In this document: piece after piece, positions 36,717 through 48,993 of the stretch
Layout of the letters: each line of letters begins with the position of its first letter
Numbering within the stretch: the stretch's first letter is position 1
Source: Terfezia claveryi
Lineage: Eukaryota; Ascomycota; Pezizomycetes; Pezizales; Pezizaceae
NCBI GenBank assembly: GCA_015179025.1
Contig: WHUX01000008.1
Span: forward strand, 682,001-746,000
Direction: 5' to 3'
DNA length: 64,000 nucleotides
Notes under the pieces: generated by a model
The model's database searches: none
The model's input: only the letters and a program-made list of their open reading frames with translations
Told to the model about the DNA's origin: nothing
Position numbers and translations under genes: made by a program

Positions 36717-38218
36717 AATTTCCTAGGTACCAAGTACAATCTGCGTCGCTGAAGGTATGTATCTACATGAAGCAAGTACTGGGATTGTAGCATACAACAC
36801 TGACAAGACTACTTTGCACTAGATGGCTTGAAAGGAATGGGCGATAAGCTTTGGATCCAATCAAGATATCTCAATCTGGAAAGTTATAACACAGATGAAG
36901 GGTAGAGGGCCAAACCCCAGTATGGCGAACTCTTCAATTTGGATGATGCCTGGCCAATATCAATTGTAGCCACCACCATACAATTGCAGCAACTTGCCAT
37001 CTTCTTCATTCTAGCAGCTAGCAGAAAACCAAACTTTCATCATCCACATAGCTATAGGCAAACTATTTGGTTTCCTAATACAGAGCATTCTAGAAGATTT
37101 CAAATTAATTTTTCCTTTTGTAAGACTTTGCTTTGGGAGAAGGGGGGGGGGGGCCCAACCAGATTAGGGTTCTCCTATGAGGGGGAAATAACCTTTGGGG
37201 ATGGCTAACTCTTGGTGGTGAGGTCACAGGATTATAAGGAATTTCATATCCGGATTTAGTCTGTATGACTCACGCAAAGAAGTAGTCTCGTGACTCCTGA
37301 TGCTGATTAGGCTACTTATCTAGGGCTTGCTTGATTCGAGTCATATTCATTAATTAGTGCTTCAATAATAATATATAACGCATCCATCTGCCTTTGCTAT
37401 TAAATATACTGATGCTTTTATGGCTCACTATCTTAGGTGGCAAACTGGCAGACTGGCAAACTGGCAAACTGGTCATGTAGCTATCCATCTGATTCCTGGA
37501 CTGGCCTTTATATAAGTCCTTCCCATGGCAGGAGATAGTCTGGTTGCAGGCAGGAGAGTGGCAAGAATGACAGACAAGGAAAAAGTCAGAAAAAGAATGC
37601 AACACTACTACTAGTTCATGTTCTGCATTGCTTTGCTATATACTACTGTAGTCTCACCGGTGGGGTGGCCAAGTACTTTTGCGGGTCGCCTCCAGCGTTT
37701 TTCTGCTCTCAGTGTGGCTTCCGCTGGTATAGTTCACTAAGATAGCGATAAGGTCGATAATCAAAAACGAAATATGAGTCTGACACTCATCCTCTGCCCC
37801 GACAGTTTGCGACACCATACCATTCCATACAAGGTCTCTGCTTCAACTCCCTAGAGCAGGACTTCAACCAATTCTGTTCTCGTGGCATCGCAGAGCGGCC
37901 AACACGTCTAGTTATATAGCTGGCAGGGTCCAGAAGATTGGACCACTTTACCTAGCAGGTGGATCCGGGCACACGCGCAGCATCTAATTCCCCCTGCTGT
38001 CACTCGGTGGATTGAACGCTCTACGACCATGAACCCAGCCAATGGCCGTGGGCAATCCACAACACAGGCTATCCTGGGTAAACCCCCGAACCCCAAGAAA
38101 AAGGGAGGCAAGGAATATTCGAATTACGCTATGACCCAGTGCGTACTCCAAATTTCTCCCCTCACCAGCTTACTCTCTATGGGCATGCATTTGCTCTAGA
38201 TACCATAAAATTGGTTGA
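36717..38218. other. Intergenic region with short repeats
   Basis: Contains a 12-base G run at 37142-37153 and four tandem copies of an 8-bp unit (GGCAAACT, one variant) at 37439-37470. It includes the promoter of the MIZ gene. No other gene seen. Confidence 0.55.
37439..37470 (+). repeat. 8-bp tandem repeat GGCAAACT x4
   Basis: Four tandem copies, the second reading GGCAGACT. Short, likely slippage-derived. Confidence 0.8.
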
Positions 38219-41200
38219 ATGGCTAACAATATTCCCACGATGACCAGTCGAGAGATTGCTTCAACAAATAATACAGCCAATGCCTTTGTCGGCGGCAAGC
38301 AGCGTGCATGGATGACTGGCGGTAGTACTGGTCCTCCAGGGCATCCAACACCCAGCATGCAAACAATGTTACGGAAGGGGAGTATAGCTGGGAAGCCGAT
38401 AGACTCAACGACACGCCAGGGCCATCAAACTCCGAATCTATCAAGCCCGAGAAGTGCACAGTTGACAGCATCACCTTCGGCGAGAAGGCCTGCAGCGAAA
38501 ACCAACCCTGCGCAGAGCAATGGAATTGCAGCAGTTCAGGTTCTTCCTTCGCCTGCCCCTAGTGAGGGTCGACCGTCACCAGCTGCTACCGGCGTTACCG
38601 CCTCAGAGACGACGGTTCTCGAAGATCGCCAACAAACCTCGCCATCATTACCACGCGGAAATGAACCAACAGTGCAAGAAAATTGGGTTGAAAGGCCTCC
38701 TAGCATAGTGCGAAGCGTGGACAGCCCCCTCAGGCAACCGGATGTAGAGGCGAGCACATCAACTTCTCCACAATTCATGAAGCCAAACGCTCGGACAGCA
38801 GAAGATTGCACCGACAACAATTCAAAGAGGAGGAAGTTGGAAATTAATGCCGGTATTACAACTGGAACGCAAACATCGACTCACCCCACGCCGTTGACCC
38901 CAGTTACCAGTCCTGGTTTGATGGGCAGACCCGTCCATCATCATCAGAATGTAAACAATGGTTCTAGTACTGCAGCTTCACATAGCGTTCCGGCATCAAA
39001 TTTAGCACGAGTGTCAATCCCAGGTCCCATATCAATACCGACAGCAAATTCAAATTGCAGGCAAATACAGTCGCCACGGTCTCAGGCACTGAATCCATTG
39101 TCTCCGCAACCAGCCCCAATTCAGCACCACATGCAAACAGCTCAGCAATCGAATCTATTCCTGCCGTCACAGATCCATCAACAGATACATTCCAATGGAC
39201 AAAATACGCAGCAATTAGCACACAGACCTGGTCATTATACTGGAAACCTTCCAGCAGGGAGCCGACGAACATCTATAGCGCGGAATCCGAACTCCCCGAC
39301 AACCACTCGTGCTGGATCAAATGGACCGCCCACTCCAGGTTACAATCCTCACCAGCCCCAACAGGCCCACAGCAGAGTATCAGTCGCGGATTATCTGGAC
39401 TCCATTGGTGGGAATCAAGCACTCCTACCAGCCGAGAGACCTCGAATCGAATGGCTTCTACATGCTTTGACTGGCCAGGACTGGGGGTTTCTCACGCTTC
39501 ATCAATTGTATTGCTTGTCCGCTACCAGCAGGGGTTTTCTGGAATATTCCAAGCTACTGCCACTGGATACGTTTCCTGGATTTAACTTTGTCGGACAAAT
39601 ACTTTCTGATAATCGGGACGTGTCCCAACAATTTTTGGATTACTTCTCCCGATTCCCAGATACCATTCAAAATCAAATTGGGCACCCTTGGTATCTAACT
39701 ATCATACGTGATTTAATACCTTTTTTAAGACAAGGCCCTCACGTTTATAGCGAGATATTACAAAAGTGCTTACATCGACGTACCTCACCTACGGCCGATG
39801 AACTTGTGGTTCCACCATTTATATGCTCTGTCGTCCTTCAGAGACTCGTCTGGCGGCGTATACGAGTTCACCTTGACAAAGGAGTGGAGACGTCATCAGG
39901 AGCAGAATTGGAGAAGCAATTTATCGCACAACAGTTCGAGGTACTGAAGAGCCGTGGGTTGATACCCCCACCACAGACTGTGCAAGATCACCAATGGTGG
40001 CTCGCACAACAACAGCATGCCCAAATTGTGGCCAATCAACAGGCTATTCAGAATAAATTTCCGGAGCTTAATCGACCTCTGCAAACCGGGATCGCGTATC
40101 CCGCATCCCAACTCTCGCCCACCTTCCAGCAGCAGGCACCAATTCAGCAACTACGGCCGGGTGGTCGCCTACCATCCGTTCCTATAGCCATTCAGGATGG
40201 GTCACAACAGCAGAACAATCAGAATGTGAATGGAGGCAACAACTTAGTTACACTGCAGCCGGGTGCCCAATCTGGACAACACATCCCACAGCCCCTTCAA
40301 GGACAATCCAACCAGGTACAGTTGGGTGCATCATCCACGTCACAATCGTCCCCTCTGGCAAGCACAGTGGCTACCCCTAGGCTCCCGGGAAATTTTCACC
40401 AGACAAGTGTCGTCAGAAGCCCAAATGCGGCCGCTGTCACCCCACCTGATTTGATTGATATACGAACGGTCGGGAGTCAACTACCTACACCCCCTGTCCA
40501 ATCTCCAGCGCTAGGTCGTAGGCCAAGCCTGGTATCCCGCAGTAATTCTGTGGATCATTACATATCGGTAATTGGATTTGCCGCGCAGATTGCCCTACCT
40601 GGCGACTTGCCTTGTGCTACACTGGAGTTTACTGTTGTACCGGAGTTAGCAAATCGGCTTTCAATTTGGGAACCACATCCAGGCATGCCTGGCCGGAGTA
40701 AAAGGACAGTACAGGATAGGTCATTGATATACAGATTGCGCTGCGTACAGGCCGTGAACGGGAAAGGTGACATTAATCAAGAGTCCATCTGGGTCTTGAG
40801 AGAAACTACTTGGCCCACTCACCTGTTCGTGCAATTGAACCATGAACCACTCCTGCTGAGGAGGAAACATATCTTCACCGTGGATTTATTTCTCGATATC
40901 ACGAACCAGATAAAGGTAGGGGTGAATACCCTGAAGGTGGCTATGTTGCCGGAGAAGGCAAAGCCACTACCCAAGGGCACATTCCTGCTGAAGGTGGAAA
41001 TACTAGAGGCACGGTCTTATATAGCCCTAGTGAACCATGTCATTCCGAGGCAGATGATCGATAAAGACACTGCCAAGGCGGCACTTATGAAGCGTTTCAA
41101 GGGCAGTGAAGACGACGATGTGGTTGTGGTGAAGCTCAATGAGCTCACGCTCAGCATCGTATGCCCCTTCACCATGAAGCTGATCAAGACACCAGTTCGA

Positions 41201-41539
41201 GGCAAATCGTGTCTTCATCCTGAGTGCTTTGATCTTGATAATTACTTGATCTCACGACCTCGGAAGAAGCCTCGGGAGCCTCCCAATGCGGATGCGTGGA
41301 AGTGTCCCTACTGTAATGGGGATGCTAGGCCAACCGAATTGGTCGTGGACGGGTTTTTCTTGGAAATGATGACCCAGCTGAAGGGGATGAACGTCGATGA
41401 CACCAAGGAGGTTGTTGTGAAGGTTGATGGAAACTGGGAGTTAAAAAAGGAGGAAGCGCCGAAAGGGATGGGTCCGGAGAAAAAGCAGGAAGAGTTAGGG
41501 AAGCAGGTGGAGATTATCATGATTGATGACGATGATTGA
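38219..41539 (+). CDS. MIZ/SP-RING zinc finger protein (Zmiz/PIAS-like)
   Basis: One exon, 1106 aa, start MANNIPTMTSRE at 38219. Residues 1-390 and 560-780 are Gln/Ser/Pro/Asn-rich and likely disordered; between them lies a helical region (about 390-560, VSVADYLDSIGGNQALLP onward). Residues about 780-935 look like a PINIT-type beta domain (LFVQLNHEPLLLRRK). An SP-RING finger follows (about 981-1040): VCPFTMKLIKTPVRG, then CLHPECFDLDNYL, then WKCPYCNGDARP, with the conserved Cys/His ligands in place. SP-RING proteins promote SUMO transfer, binding Ubc9 through the finger. Lack of an N-terminal SAP domain and the long low-complexity head resemble Zmiz/Tonalli more than Siz1. The tail ends in an acidic IIMIDDDD, a likely SUMO-interacting motif. 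Nuclear location is expected. Confidence 0.9.
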   Translation: MANNIPTMTSREIASTNNTANAFVGGKQRAWMTGGSTGPPGHPTPSMQTMLRKGSIAGKPIDSTTRQGHQTPNLSSPRSAQLTASPSARRPAAKTNPAQSNGIAAVQVLPSPAPSEGRPSPAATGVTASETTVLEDRQQTSPSLPRGNEPTVQENWVERPPSIVRSVDSPLRQPDVEASTSTSPQFMKPNARTAEDCTDNNSKRRKLEINAGITTGTQTSTHPTPLTPVTSPGLMGRPVHHHQNVNNGSSTAASHSVPASNLARVSIPGPISIPTANSNCRQIQSPRSQALNPLSPQPAPIQHHMQTAQQSNLFLPSQIHQQIHSNGQNTQQLAHRPGHYTGNLPAGSRRTSIARNPNSPTTTRAGSNGPPTPGYNPHQPQQAHSRVSVADYLDSIGGNQALLPAERPRIEWLLHALTGQDWGFLTLHQLYCLSATSRGFLEYSKLLPLDTFPGFNFVGQILSDNRDVSQQFLDYFSRFPDTIQNQIGHPWYLTIIRDLIPFLRQGPHVYSEILQKCLHRRTSPTADELVVPPFICSVVLQRLVWRRIRVHLDKGVETSSGAELEKQFIAQQFEVLKSRGLIPPPQTVQDHQWWLAQQQHAQIVANQQAIQNKFPELNRPLQTGIAYPASQLSPTFQQQAPIQQLRPGGRLPSVPIAIQDGSQQQNNQNVNGGNNLVTLQPGAQSGQHIPQPLQGQSNQVQLGASSTSQSSPLASTVATPRLPGNFHQTSVVRSPNAAAVTPPDLIDIRTVGSQLPTPPVQSPALGRRPSLVSRSNSVDHYISVIGFAAQIALPGDLPCATLEFTVVPELANRLSIWEPHPGMPGRSKRTVQDRSLIYRLRCVQAVNGKGDINQESIWVLRETTWPTHLFVQLNHEPLLLRRKHIFTVDLFLDITNQIKVGVNTLKVAMLPEKAKPLPKGTFLLKVEILEARSYIALVNHVIPRQMIDKDTAKAALMKRFKGSEDDDVVVVKLNELTLSIVCPFTMKLIKTPVRGKSCLHPECFDLDNYLISRPRKKPREPPNADAWKCPYCNGDARPTELVVDGFFLEMMTQLKGMNVDDTKEVVVKVDGNWELKKEEAPKGMGPEKKQEELGKQVEIIMIDDDD

Positions 41540-42570
41540 CGTGTTGGAGCAATCGCCGCATCCGAGTTTGATAGAATATAAGGTTACGGGCCGATGGGTT
41601 CTCATCTTTTGCATAGCATTTTCAGGGACTCGGGGGCGATTTTTATATTTGCTAATGCTTTTCTTTTCATGCTTTTCCTTTTTTTTGGAGCAATATTCCC
41701 AGCCTTTTTTTCTTTGGGTTTTCACACTTTTAATGCTATATGCACCAAGTACCGGTTAGCTCTGGGGGCTGATGGAGGGACATTGTGTGGTTTCTTTCTC
41801 TCGCTCACGTCTAGGGTTTGGCTTTTTCGTTTGTCTTTAGTCTGGAGCAAAATGGGGTTCAGGTACTTTTTCTATCTTATTACTTTTCATGATTTGGGGT
41901 TGTGCCGCACTCCATACCCGAGCGTCTGCGCCGGCTTGGTTTGGCTTTAGAGCAATAGGAATCGCGGAAAGAGGGAGGACGCAGTTGTGTTTATGATTGG
42001 GCTTTGGAAGCAGTACATATATAATGCCAATTGTGAGGGGCCAACATAGTGATCGGCACGGTGCACATGGAGCGGTCAACTTGCATATTGCTATCGCCAA
42101 TCCATGTCCGTCTCGGCAGGCTTCGCTTGCATATGCACATTTGTTTCGTAGGTTTCGCAACCAGACGTTTGATAGGCAGCCGGACCATTTCTGCGATCAT
42201 GGAAATAACGGCTTTGCGGGTATTTTCGTGTGATCGCCGGAGCGCTGTGTGAAGCAGGCCGGACGTTCACGCTCCCGTAGGTAGAGAAGGCCGTCGAAAG
42301 GGACCGAAGGCCGCCCTGCTGCTGCTCAAGCCAAATATGTAGGTGGCTTATTCAGCCAGCCACATCCTGTTGCCCCAACCAGATCTGAATCTCGCCCCCG
42401 CGTAACTGCTCAACCTCACAAGCATTGACACCAAAGCTTCCTTAACCCCCGGAAGAATCATTTCGCTGCATATACGCCCTTGAGCTCCATCAGTCAAGCT
42501 CCTGGTGCACCAAATTTCACAGGCGAATACCCCTCGTCCCATTGTTCCCAGCATAACACACCCCGCCACT
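41540..42570. other. Intergenic, no gene seen
   Basis: 3' flank of the MIZ gene and promoter of the Dsk2-like gene. Short frames only. Confidence 0.6.
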
Positions 42571-44091
42571 ATGGCCTCCAGCAGTGCCGACGTCGACGCA
42601 GGCTCGACCGAAGATGCCCCCATTAACTTCACCGTCAAGACGTCCAAAGACGAGAAATACACCATCTCTCTCCCTCCCAGCACGCCAATCTCCGACTTAA
42701 AATCAAAGCTCCACGAGCTCTCACAGATCGAAGCAGGATTACAAAGGCTGATTTACTCTGGAAGGGTGATGAAAGATGAGGAGACGCTGGCGTTCTATAA
42801 AGTGCAGAGTGGGCATACGATTCATCTTGTAAAGGGGGCCGCGTCAAATCAGAGGGCTTCAGCGGGGAGCGTTGGTGGCAGTGGGAGCTCGGCAGCGAGC
42901 CCCGGACAGACCCAGGCACCGAGGGTCCCGACGAATATTGCTGCGGGATCGGGGAATAATCCGTTGGCAGGGCTGACAGGGGCAAGGTATGCGGGGTTGG
43001 CTCCTTTGCCCAATGCGGATATATTTGGACCAGATGGTGGGGTACGTCGTTACTTCCTTACTTTCCTCCTACATATCCCTCGATTCGGATTGATCAAATC
43101 ATTTGTCATGATCTGATGCTGATTAAAATATGCTTCGCAGATGGGTCCCCCACCAGACCCAGACCAAATGTACAACATGATGTCCCAACCCGGCTTCCAA
43201 GCCACCATGAACGAAATGCTCCAAAATCCCCAAATGCTCGAGTACATTATTGAGTCGAATCCTCAGCTCCGTTCTATTCCGGGAGCTCGAGAAATGATGC
43301 GAAGCCCAGAGTTTAGAGCGATGATGACAAACCCCGAGATGATGCGTCAGGCAAGTGAGGTGCAAAGGCGGATGGGGCTTGGTCCTCTGGGTGGCATGAG
43401 GGGTGGACAATCTACATTCCCGGCCCCAGGAGTAACAGATACGACACCCGTGCAGCCTGGACAGCAGCAACAGCAACAGCAGCAGCAGGGTCAGCAAACT
43501 TCCTCATCATCTCCACCAGTAAACCCGTTTGCTGCTGGTGCCGGTGCTGGGAACCCGTTTGCGGCGTTGTTTGGTGCGCCAACCCCCTCTGCTGCCCAAG
43601 GTGGCCAGCCCCTTGCAAACCCATTCGCTAGTCTAGCCAGTCTCTTTGGCAATCCCCCAGGCACTAGCGGGCAGCAGCAGCAGCAGCAGCAGCCGGGATC
43701 AACCTCACCGCCTCCACAAGGCACCAACGCTAACCCCCTGAATCCAACTGGAGCAGTGGATTGGAACACCTTGAACGATCTCATGCAACATTACAACAAC
43801 ATGGGTACAGCCTCTGGCTCACTTGGCTCACCTGGTACCAGTACTGCTGGGTTAGGAAGCGGAGCAAGGGGCATTCCACCATGGCTCTTGCCTTTCATGG
43901 GTGGTCCAGGACTTGGTGGGTTAAGTGCGCAGCCACCGGCTGTGGATAATAGACCGCCCGAGGAGAGGTATGCGGAGCAATTGAGGCAGTTGAATGATAT
44001 GGGATTCTTTGATTTTGATAGGAATATTGAGGCATTGAGGAGAAGTGGAGGGAGTGTGCAGGGGGCAGTGGAGCATTTGTTGGGGAGTTAG
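42571..44091 (+). CDS. Ubiquilin/Dsk2-type ubiquitin receptor (UBL-STI1-UBA)
   Basis: Two exons, 42571-43041 and 43141-44091, 473 aa; the intron is 99 bp (GTACGT to GCAG). The start MASSSADVDAG is the first ATG that places the UBL near the N-terminus. The UBL spans about 15-88 (INFTVKTSKDEKYTISLP, LIYSGRVMKDEETL, GHTIHLVKG). STI1-type repeats follow at about 165-230 (QMYNMMSQPGFQATMNEML, NPQLRSIPGAREMMRSPEFR). A Gln/Gly/Pro-rich middle leads to a C-terminal UBA (about 428-472, RYAEQLRQLNDMGFFDFDRN). This is the Dsk2/ubiquilin architecture: the UBL binds the proteasome and the UBA binds ubiquitin chains, shuttling clients for degradation. CAG repeats near 43463 and 43674 encode the Gln runs. 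Confidence 0.95.
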
Positions 44092-44107
44092 AAGAGGGGC
44101 GTGTAGA

Positions 44108-44173
44108 GGGGGTAGGCAGGGGGTAGGCAGGGGGTAGGCAGGGGGTAGGCAGGGGGGTAGGCAGGGGGGTAGG
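44108..44173 (+). repeat. 11-bp G-rich minisatellite after the Dsk2 stop
   Basis: About six tandem copies of GGGGGTAGGCA begin 17 bp after the stop codon, so they lie in the 3' UTR. The G runs could fold as a quadruplex on the coding strand or in the transcript. Confidence 0.88.
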
Positions 44174-46137
44174 ATGGGATGAGATGGGGCGGAATGGTCC
44201 TTGCATGATTGTTTGTATACGCTCGGCTCGGGGGTATGTCATGCCTTTTTTCAAGAAAATTGCGGCCTTTTTTATGTCGGATTTTTGTCATTTACGACGT
44301 GCCTGGGATGGTGCTAGTTTGTGAAGGGAGGGAGGGACGAGAGGCGGGGTCTGGGAGGTGGAGATGTGCAGGCACCTATCAAAGTAAATTGCTTCATGAA
44401 AATGCTTCTGGGCTTCCTTTTTGCTGTGGCCATTGTTTATTGGTGGATTCAACGGATCCGCTTAAGTTCACACTTGTGATGCGTTAATCTATACAATGTC
44501 TTTTTTTTTTTTCGAAATGATCGTAATTGTGATTGCATGAGAGGGATTGTTTAGTTGTGAAGCGAATTTGAGTACGATGGTGAGTGGTATTGGTAGGGTT
44601 GAATATTTGGTGTGCCCGTAGCAGGAAGAGTTCAGGGTAACGCAATGGCGGGGAGCGGAATTGTTTCCATTCCGCCCCCAACTCATGGGAAGGGGACGAA
44701 ACCCGTTGAACTCCAAGGTGTAAATGTAATACTCTATAAGCTACGATATATACATTTTGTTCATATGTATGTGTGATAAGTACGTTGGTTGTATATAGGT
44801 TAGTAGCTCTATGTGTGTTGTGTGTGGTTCTCGGTTTCGATGAATGTTCTGATCTATTTATATTCTCACACACTCTCCCTTTTCACCCTTTTTTTTTTTT
44901 TTGTCATAATTCTCCTACAATCATAAATAAAAAATAAAAAAAAAGAAGCTCACCTTGAGAAACAAGTAAAATAACAGAAAACTCCCTCCCTTGCATTCAC
45001 TTTTCCCCGCTCGGATAGCTACCGCGGAGTGTGTCCGTTTGTTTCCTAGGTATTCCTAGCTCGAATGAATCACATGCACGTACTCCCACACACACAGACA
45101 GACGCATCAGACAGATGTTGATAATAACGTATTCCCAGATATAACAGCACACGTAGTGAAGTGGAACAGTATAACCAGGGCATCATATATAAAAAGATTG
45201 TAAACGAAAAAGAAAATGACCAGAAAAAGAAAACAAGAATGCACATTTCAATTTAATCCAAACTCATATCAGACCCAACCCCATCCAATCCACTCCAGAT
45301 ATAAAAGCGTAAACTCTCGCTCCCTCCTCCCCTCGCCCACACCATGGCCGTCTTCTTTCTCCCATCGCAACCTTACGCACATCATATCACAAAACGCAAA
45401 TAATACTCGGGAAAAAATCCATCCTGAATCCAAGAACGCACACACACAAAAGGCACAAGCAAACAAAACCAACACAACCCAATACAACTCACACCAACTT
45501 GCTTCGCTTTGTACTGCCCACCATCCCGCTTGACAGCAGAGTATACGAAAACAGTAAGAGACACACAAGAAAAAAAGAGTTAGACGGTAACGGTTTGCTC
45601 AATCCTGGGAATATAGCTAGGAAACAAGTAAACAAAGACATTTTGCACCATTATTTGTCCAGCAGAGTTTGGGCGCGCATAGCGATAGCGGCTGACAGTA
45701 GCATGAGAAGTGTGGTGTAATGTAGTGTGGTGTAGTAGTGTAGTTTAAATGTGATGTACGTAGATGGTAAACAACACGCCCTAAAGAAATGAGAAAAAAA
45801 CCAAAAGGAACCCACAAGAACCCAAAGAGGTAGAGCAAGGATCCACCAAAGCTGACGGAAGAAAGGTAATAAAAGGAATAATAGTACGCTAACCAGGAAA
45901 AAGTAGAATAAGAAAGAAACCCCCTTCTCCTTACAGCAGAACCCCTCGCTTGCTAAGTCTATTGCATTCCGCAAAAAAAAAGGGACAATAACTTCGACGA
46001 ATATAAAGCATACTAGTCCCAAAAGATAGGCCTGGTGCCATTAACCCCGAGCCATTTCTATCTTGGAACGAAGACTTTATATTTTATGGCCTCTTGTTAG
46101 CGCCACCAACTCGGCAAATTACCTTTCACTTTCCAGT
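44174..46137. other. Convergent intergenic region, no gene seen
   Basis: 2 kb between the 3' ends of the Dsk2-like and Som1-like genes. It has T/A runs at about 44501-44512 and 44890-44904 and short frames only. Confidence 0.6.
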
Positions 46138-48993
46138 CTATGATTCACCTGCGCCAGTATCCACAGATTCTGGGAATGAGAAACCCGAAGGATCAAAAAG
46201 ACCAGCTGATCCACCTTCATCAGGATTATTGAGGAAGGAATCAAAGTCAAAATTGTCCAAAAGAGTATCGTTCCCTGCTTCGCCTGGGAAATCGCCAAAG
46301 ATGTTGGACTGCAAGATATTGTTATTGTTTAATACCAATTACAAATGAGGGAACATTTGAGTCAAAACTTACATCTTCTGATAGCCCGTTAAACACACCT
46401 GAAGTCATTTCCGGATTCATTGGTGGTGGGACGGCGGGCGCCTGAGGTTGTTGCGTAGGTTGGGCATTTGGAGCACCATTACCAACCTGTCCAGGAGCAC
46501 TGGTGTTAAAGTTGTTCGGCTTGTGGATAGCGGAGTTGAAGGAGTTAGGATGTTGAGGAGTTACAGGATCGGTAGGAGTGGGTGGTTCAGAGGAAGGAGT
46601 AGCAACATTAGCCTGTACGGGCGCGGCGTTCACCTTCTTCTGAGGCCACTAGATTAGAGATCAGCCTGACTAAGAGATACGTAAAAATTCAACTCTCACC
46701 TTTCGTTCTTTCGCCTCTCCTTTCCGCTTTGGCGCAGCTTTGTTTGCTTGCGTTGGGGTGGGTGGTTGCTGGTTGTTCACACTTGGAGAAGATGGTGCTC
46801 GGCCGTTGGCTTGGGTAGCAGGAGCGGATGGAGGGGGCATATTGGTGTGGCCCACATTAGGGCGTGGCTGCCCAGGGGTTGGGGCATTCTGGGCCTGCTG
46901 CTGTGCTTGCTGCTGAGCATTCGCCTGTGCCTGTGCTTGCATCAATGCCTGATGTGCATTTTGCATGCCAGGTTGTTGTGGCCAAACATTGCCGCCTACC
47001 GGCTGCCCTCGACCTGCCTGTTGTTGGCGAAGATTGGGGTTATTCATTACTTGCTCTTGGAGTTGCTGTGTGTTCATCTGACCACTGAAATTGGCGTGTG
47101 GACCTGGGGCCCGCATCATAGTTCCGTTGGCACCGTTTGCACTACTAAGCATTTCGTTAATCTTGCTTTGGGTGTAAAACATGCCCTGAGTATCCAATTG
47201 AACTTGGCCATTGAAGCCTGGCATCGATGTTGCAGGGGAACCACGTTGCTGTTGGCCTGACATCTGCCCGTCAGGTAATGGTGATCCTGGACCAGCTTGA
47301 GGGTTCATTTTGGGGGTTCCACGCTTCATGTCCCCCCCTTGTGGGCCAGGGGAAGGCGCGGCACGTCCTCCTTGAGGTGACATTCCCGAGAAGCTCTGGC
47401 CTTCGGCTCTACCCTGTAGATTATCCTGCTCTTGACGTGCAATGAGCAACCGCTTCTTATTCTGCTGCTCAAGTAGCATCAACTGCATCTGATAATCCTG
47501 CAAGGCATGATTACCCGTTCCTGGACCTTGACCAATATTCTTCCCAGCAGCTCCATAGTACTCTGGGATCATGTTCATAGGGGCACCGTCGCCGTTGTGG
47601 GGGATCATGGGTGAACCATTATTTCCAGTCGGGTTTCCCTGGACGTGAGGAATACCTTTTGGCATGCCTTGCTGAAGTACCGTTCGTTGCTGATGAGCAT
47701 GTTGTGCTAGGCTCTGCGCATAAAGTGCGATAGACCTCTGCTGGGCCCCGGGATTTTGCACCTGGAATGCGGCAAATTGCTGGGGAGTTAGGCGGTTAGG
47801 ATCGATCCCATTTGCCAACAAAATTTGGTGGGCTTGACTGGCTTGTGCCGTTCCGGGAGCTCCGGTTGGCATTTGGACCCTAGTTGCGGGCCCACCAATT
47901 TCTTGGTAGTCACCACCACCGAGATTTCGACGCTTAGTCCCTGGAGATGCTGCTGCCTGAGAACCAGCAGGGGACTGCGGTCTTGGCTGTTGGCCATTCA
48001 TGTCTACATCTTGCTCTCGTTGCGCCTGTTGCATAATTTGCTGCTGCTGCTTCTGAAGCGCATTTAGCTGTCCCGGTGCTGGAGGACCGGCCCTGTACGT
48101 ACTTAATATTAGAGACAACAGGCAAAAAAAATTATTATAGTATTTTTGGCTGAAAATATGTCCCGAAACCCAGGAAGTAAATGCAGTAACATACCTCTTA
48201 TTATTGTTGTTCATCAAAGCCTGCCTGACCAAATGCTGTTTGCCCTCTGGCCCCATGCCAGGCAAACCGTCTTGACCGACTATAACTCCATTCGGGAACG
48301 GTTGTCGCAACATTGGATTTTGATAACCTGGTCCGGGGTTCATGATGGAGCTTGGTACTTGACCTTGTAATAATCCGGCTTGCTGGGGGTTGCCGATTCG
48401 TTGCAACATTAGTTGCTCATGCTGTTGTCGTAACCGTTGTGCATGCTATACGGTTGTTAGCAAGTACACTAGTGCAAATAAGTCTGGACGCCTACCTGAG
48501 TGTGAAGGTACTGGGTAGCCTGTAGGGTGCCGGTCTTTGAACCCGTCCTTACTCCGAAAATGTCCCAGAATAGGACCCACCAGTCGAGGAGGAAGCACCC
48601 TTGAGGGCAGCCTTGCACATTGGGTAAAGGAAACTCCTGCTTTGCATCTTCTCCATCTTCCGTTTTTCGTGGTGCTGATCCATCTACATTCTCCTCGTCC
48701 ATCCCATTAGTCATTACGTTTCCATCCGCATCGTGCTTTTGAGGCCGGCGTGACGGGCTCGTCCTTCGACTTCCATTGGTCATAACCTCCCCTTCACGCA
48801 AAATCGCCTGTGCGCAATCGTACATGTGATGCTTCAGGAAGTAATCATAGATATAGGTATTTAATAGTGTCTTCTCGTTCGGTTGCCCCCCATTGTTCAT
48901 GGTGGGGCCTCCAACTGGGCCCCCCATTTGGGGCATTCCCATATTCATTGCGTTTATTTGTGGACCTTGATGAGACTTGTCCGCCTGGCTCAT
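46138..48993 (-). CDS. LisH transcriptional regulator, Som1/Flo8 type
   Basis: Five exons: 48993-48496, 48445-48195, 48092-46700, 46648-46373, 46308-46138; 862 aa. Introns of 50, 102, 51 and 64 bp keep frame at every join. A Met/Gly-rich head leads to a LisH motif (about 41-70, KTLLNTYIYDYFLKHHMYDC), then a conserved Trp-rich patch at about 133-146 (CFLLDWWVLFWDIF) shared with SSDP/Flo8 proteins. Most of the remainder is Gln/Pro/Asn/Gly-rich. The C-terminus has a conserved-looking acidic block (NIFGDFPG, LLDNFDFDSFLNN) that could be an activation region. Som1/SomA/Flo8 proteins act below cAMP-PKA in adhesion, sporulation and infection-structure development. The very large low-complexity part is usual for this family. 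Confidence 0.9.
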
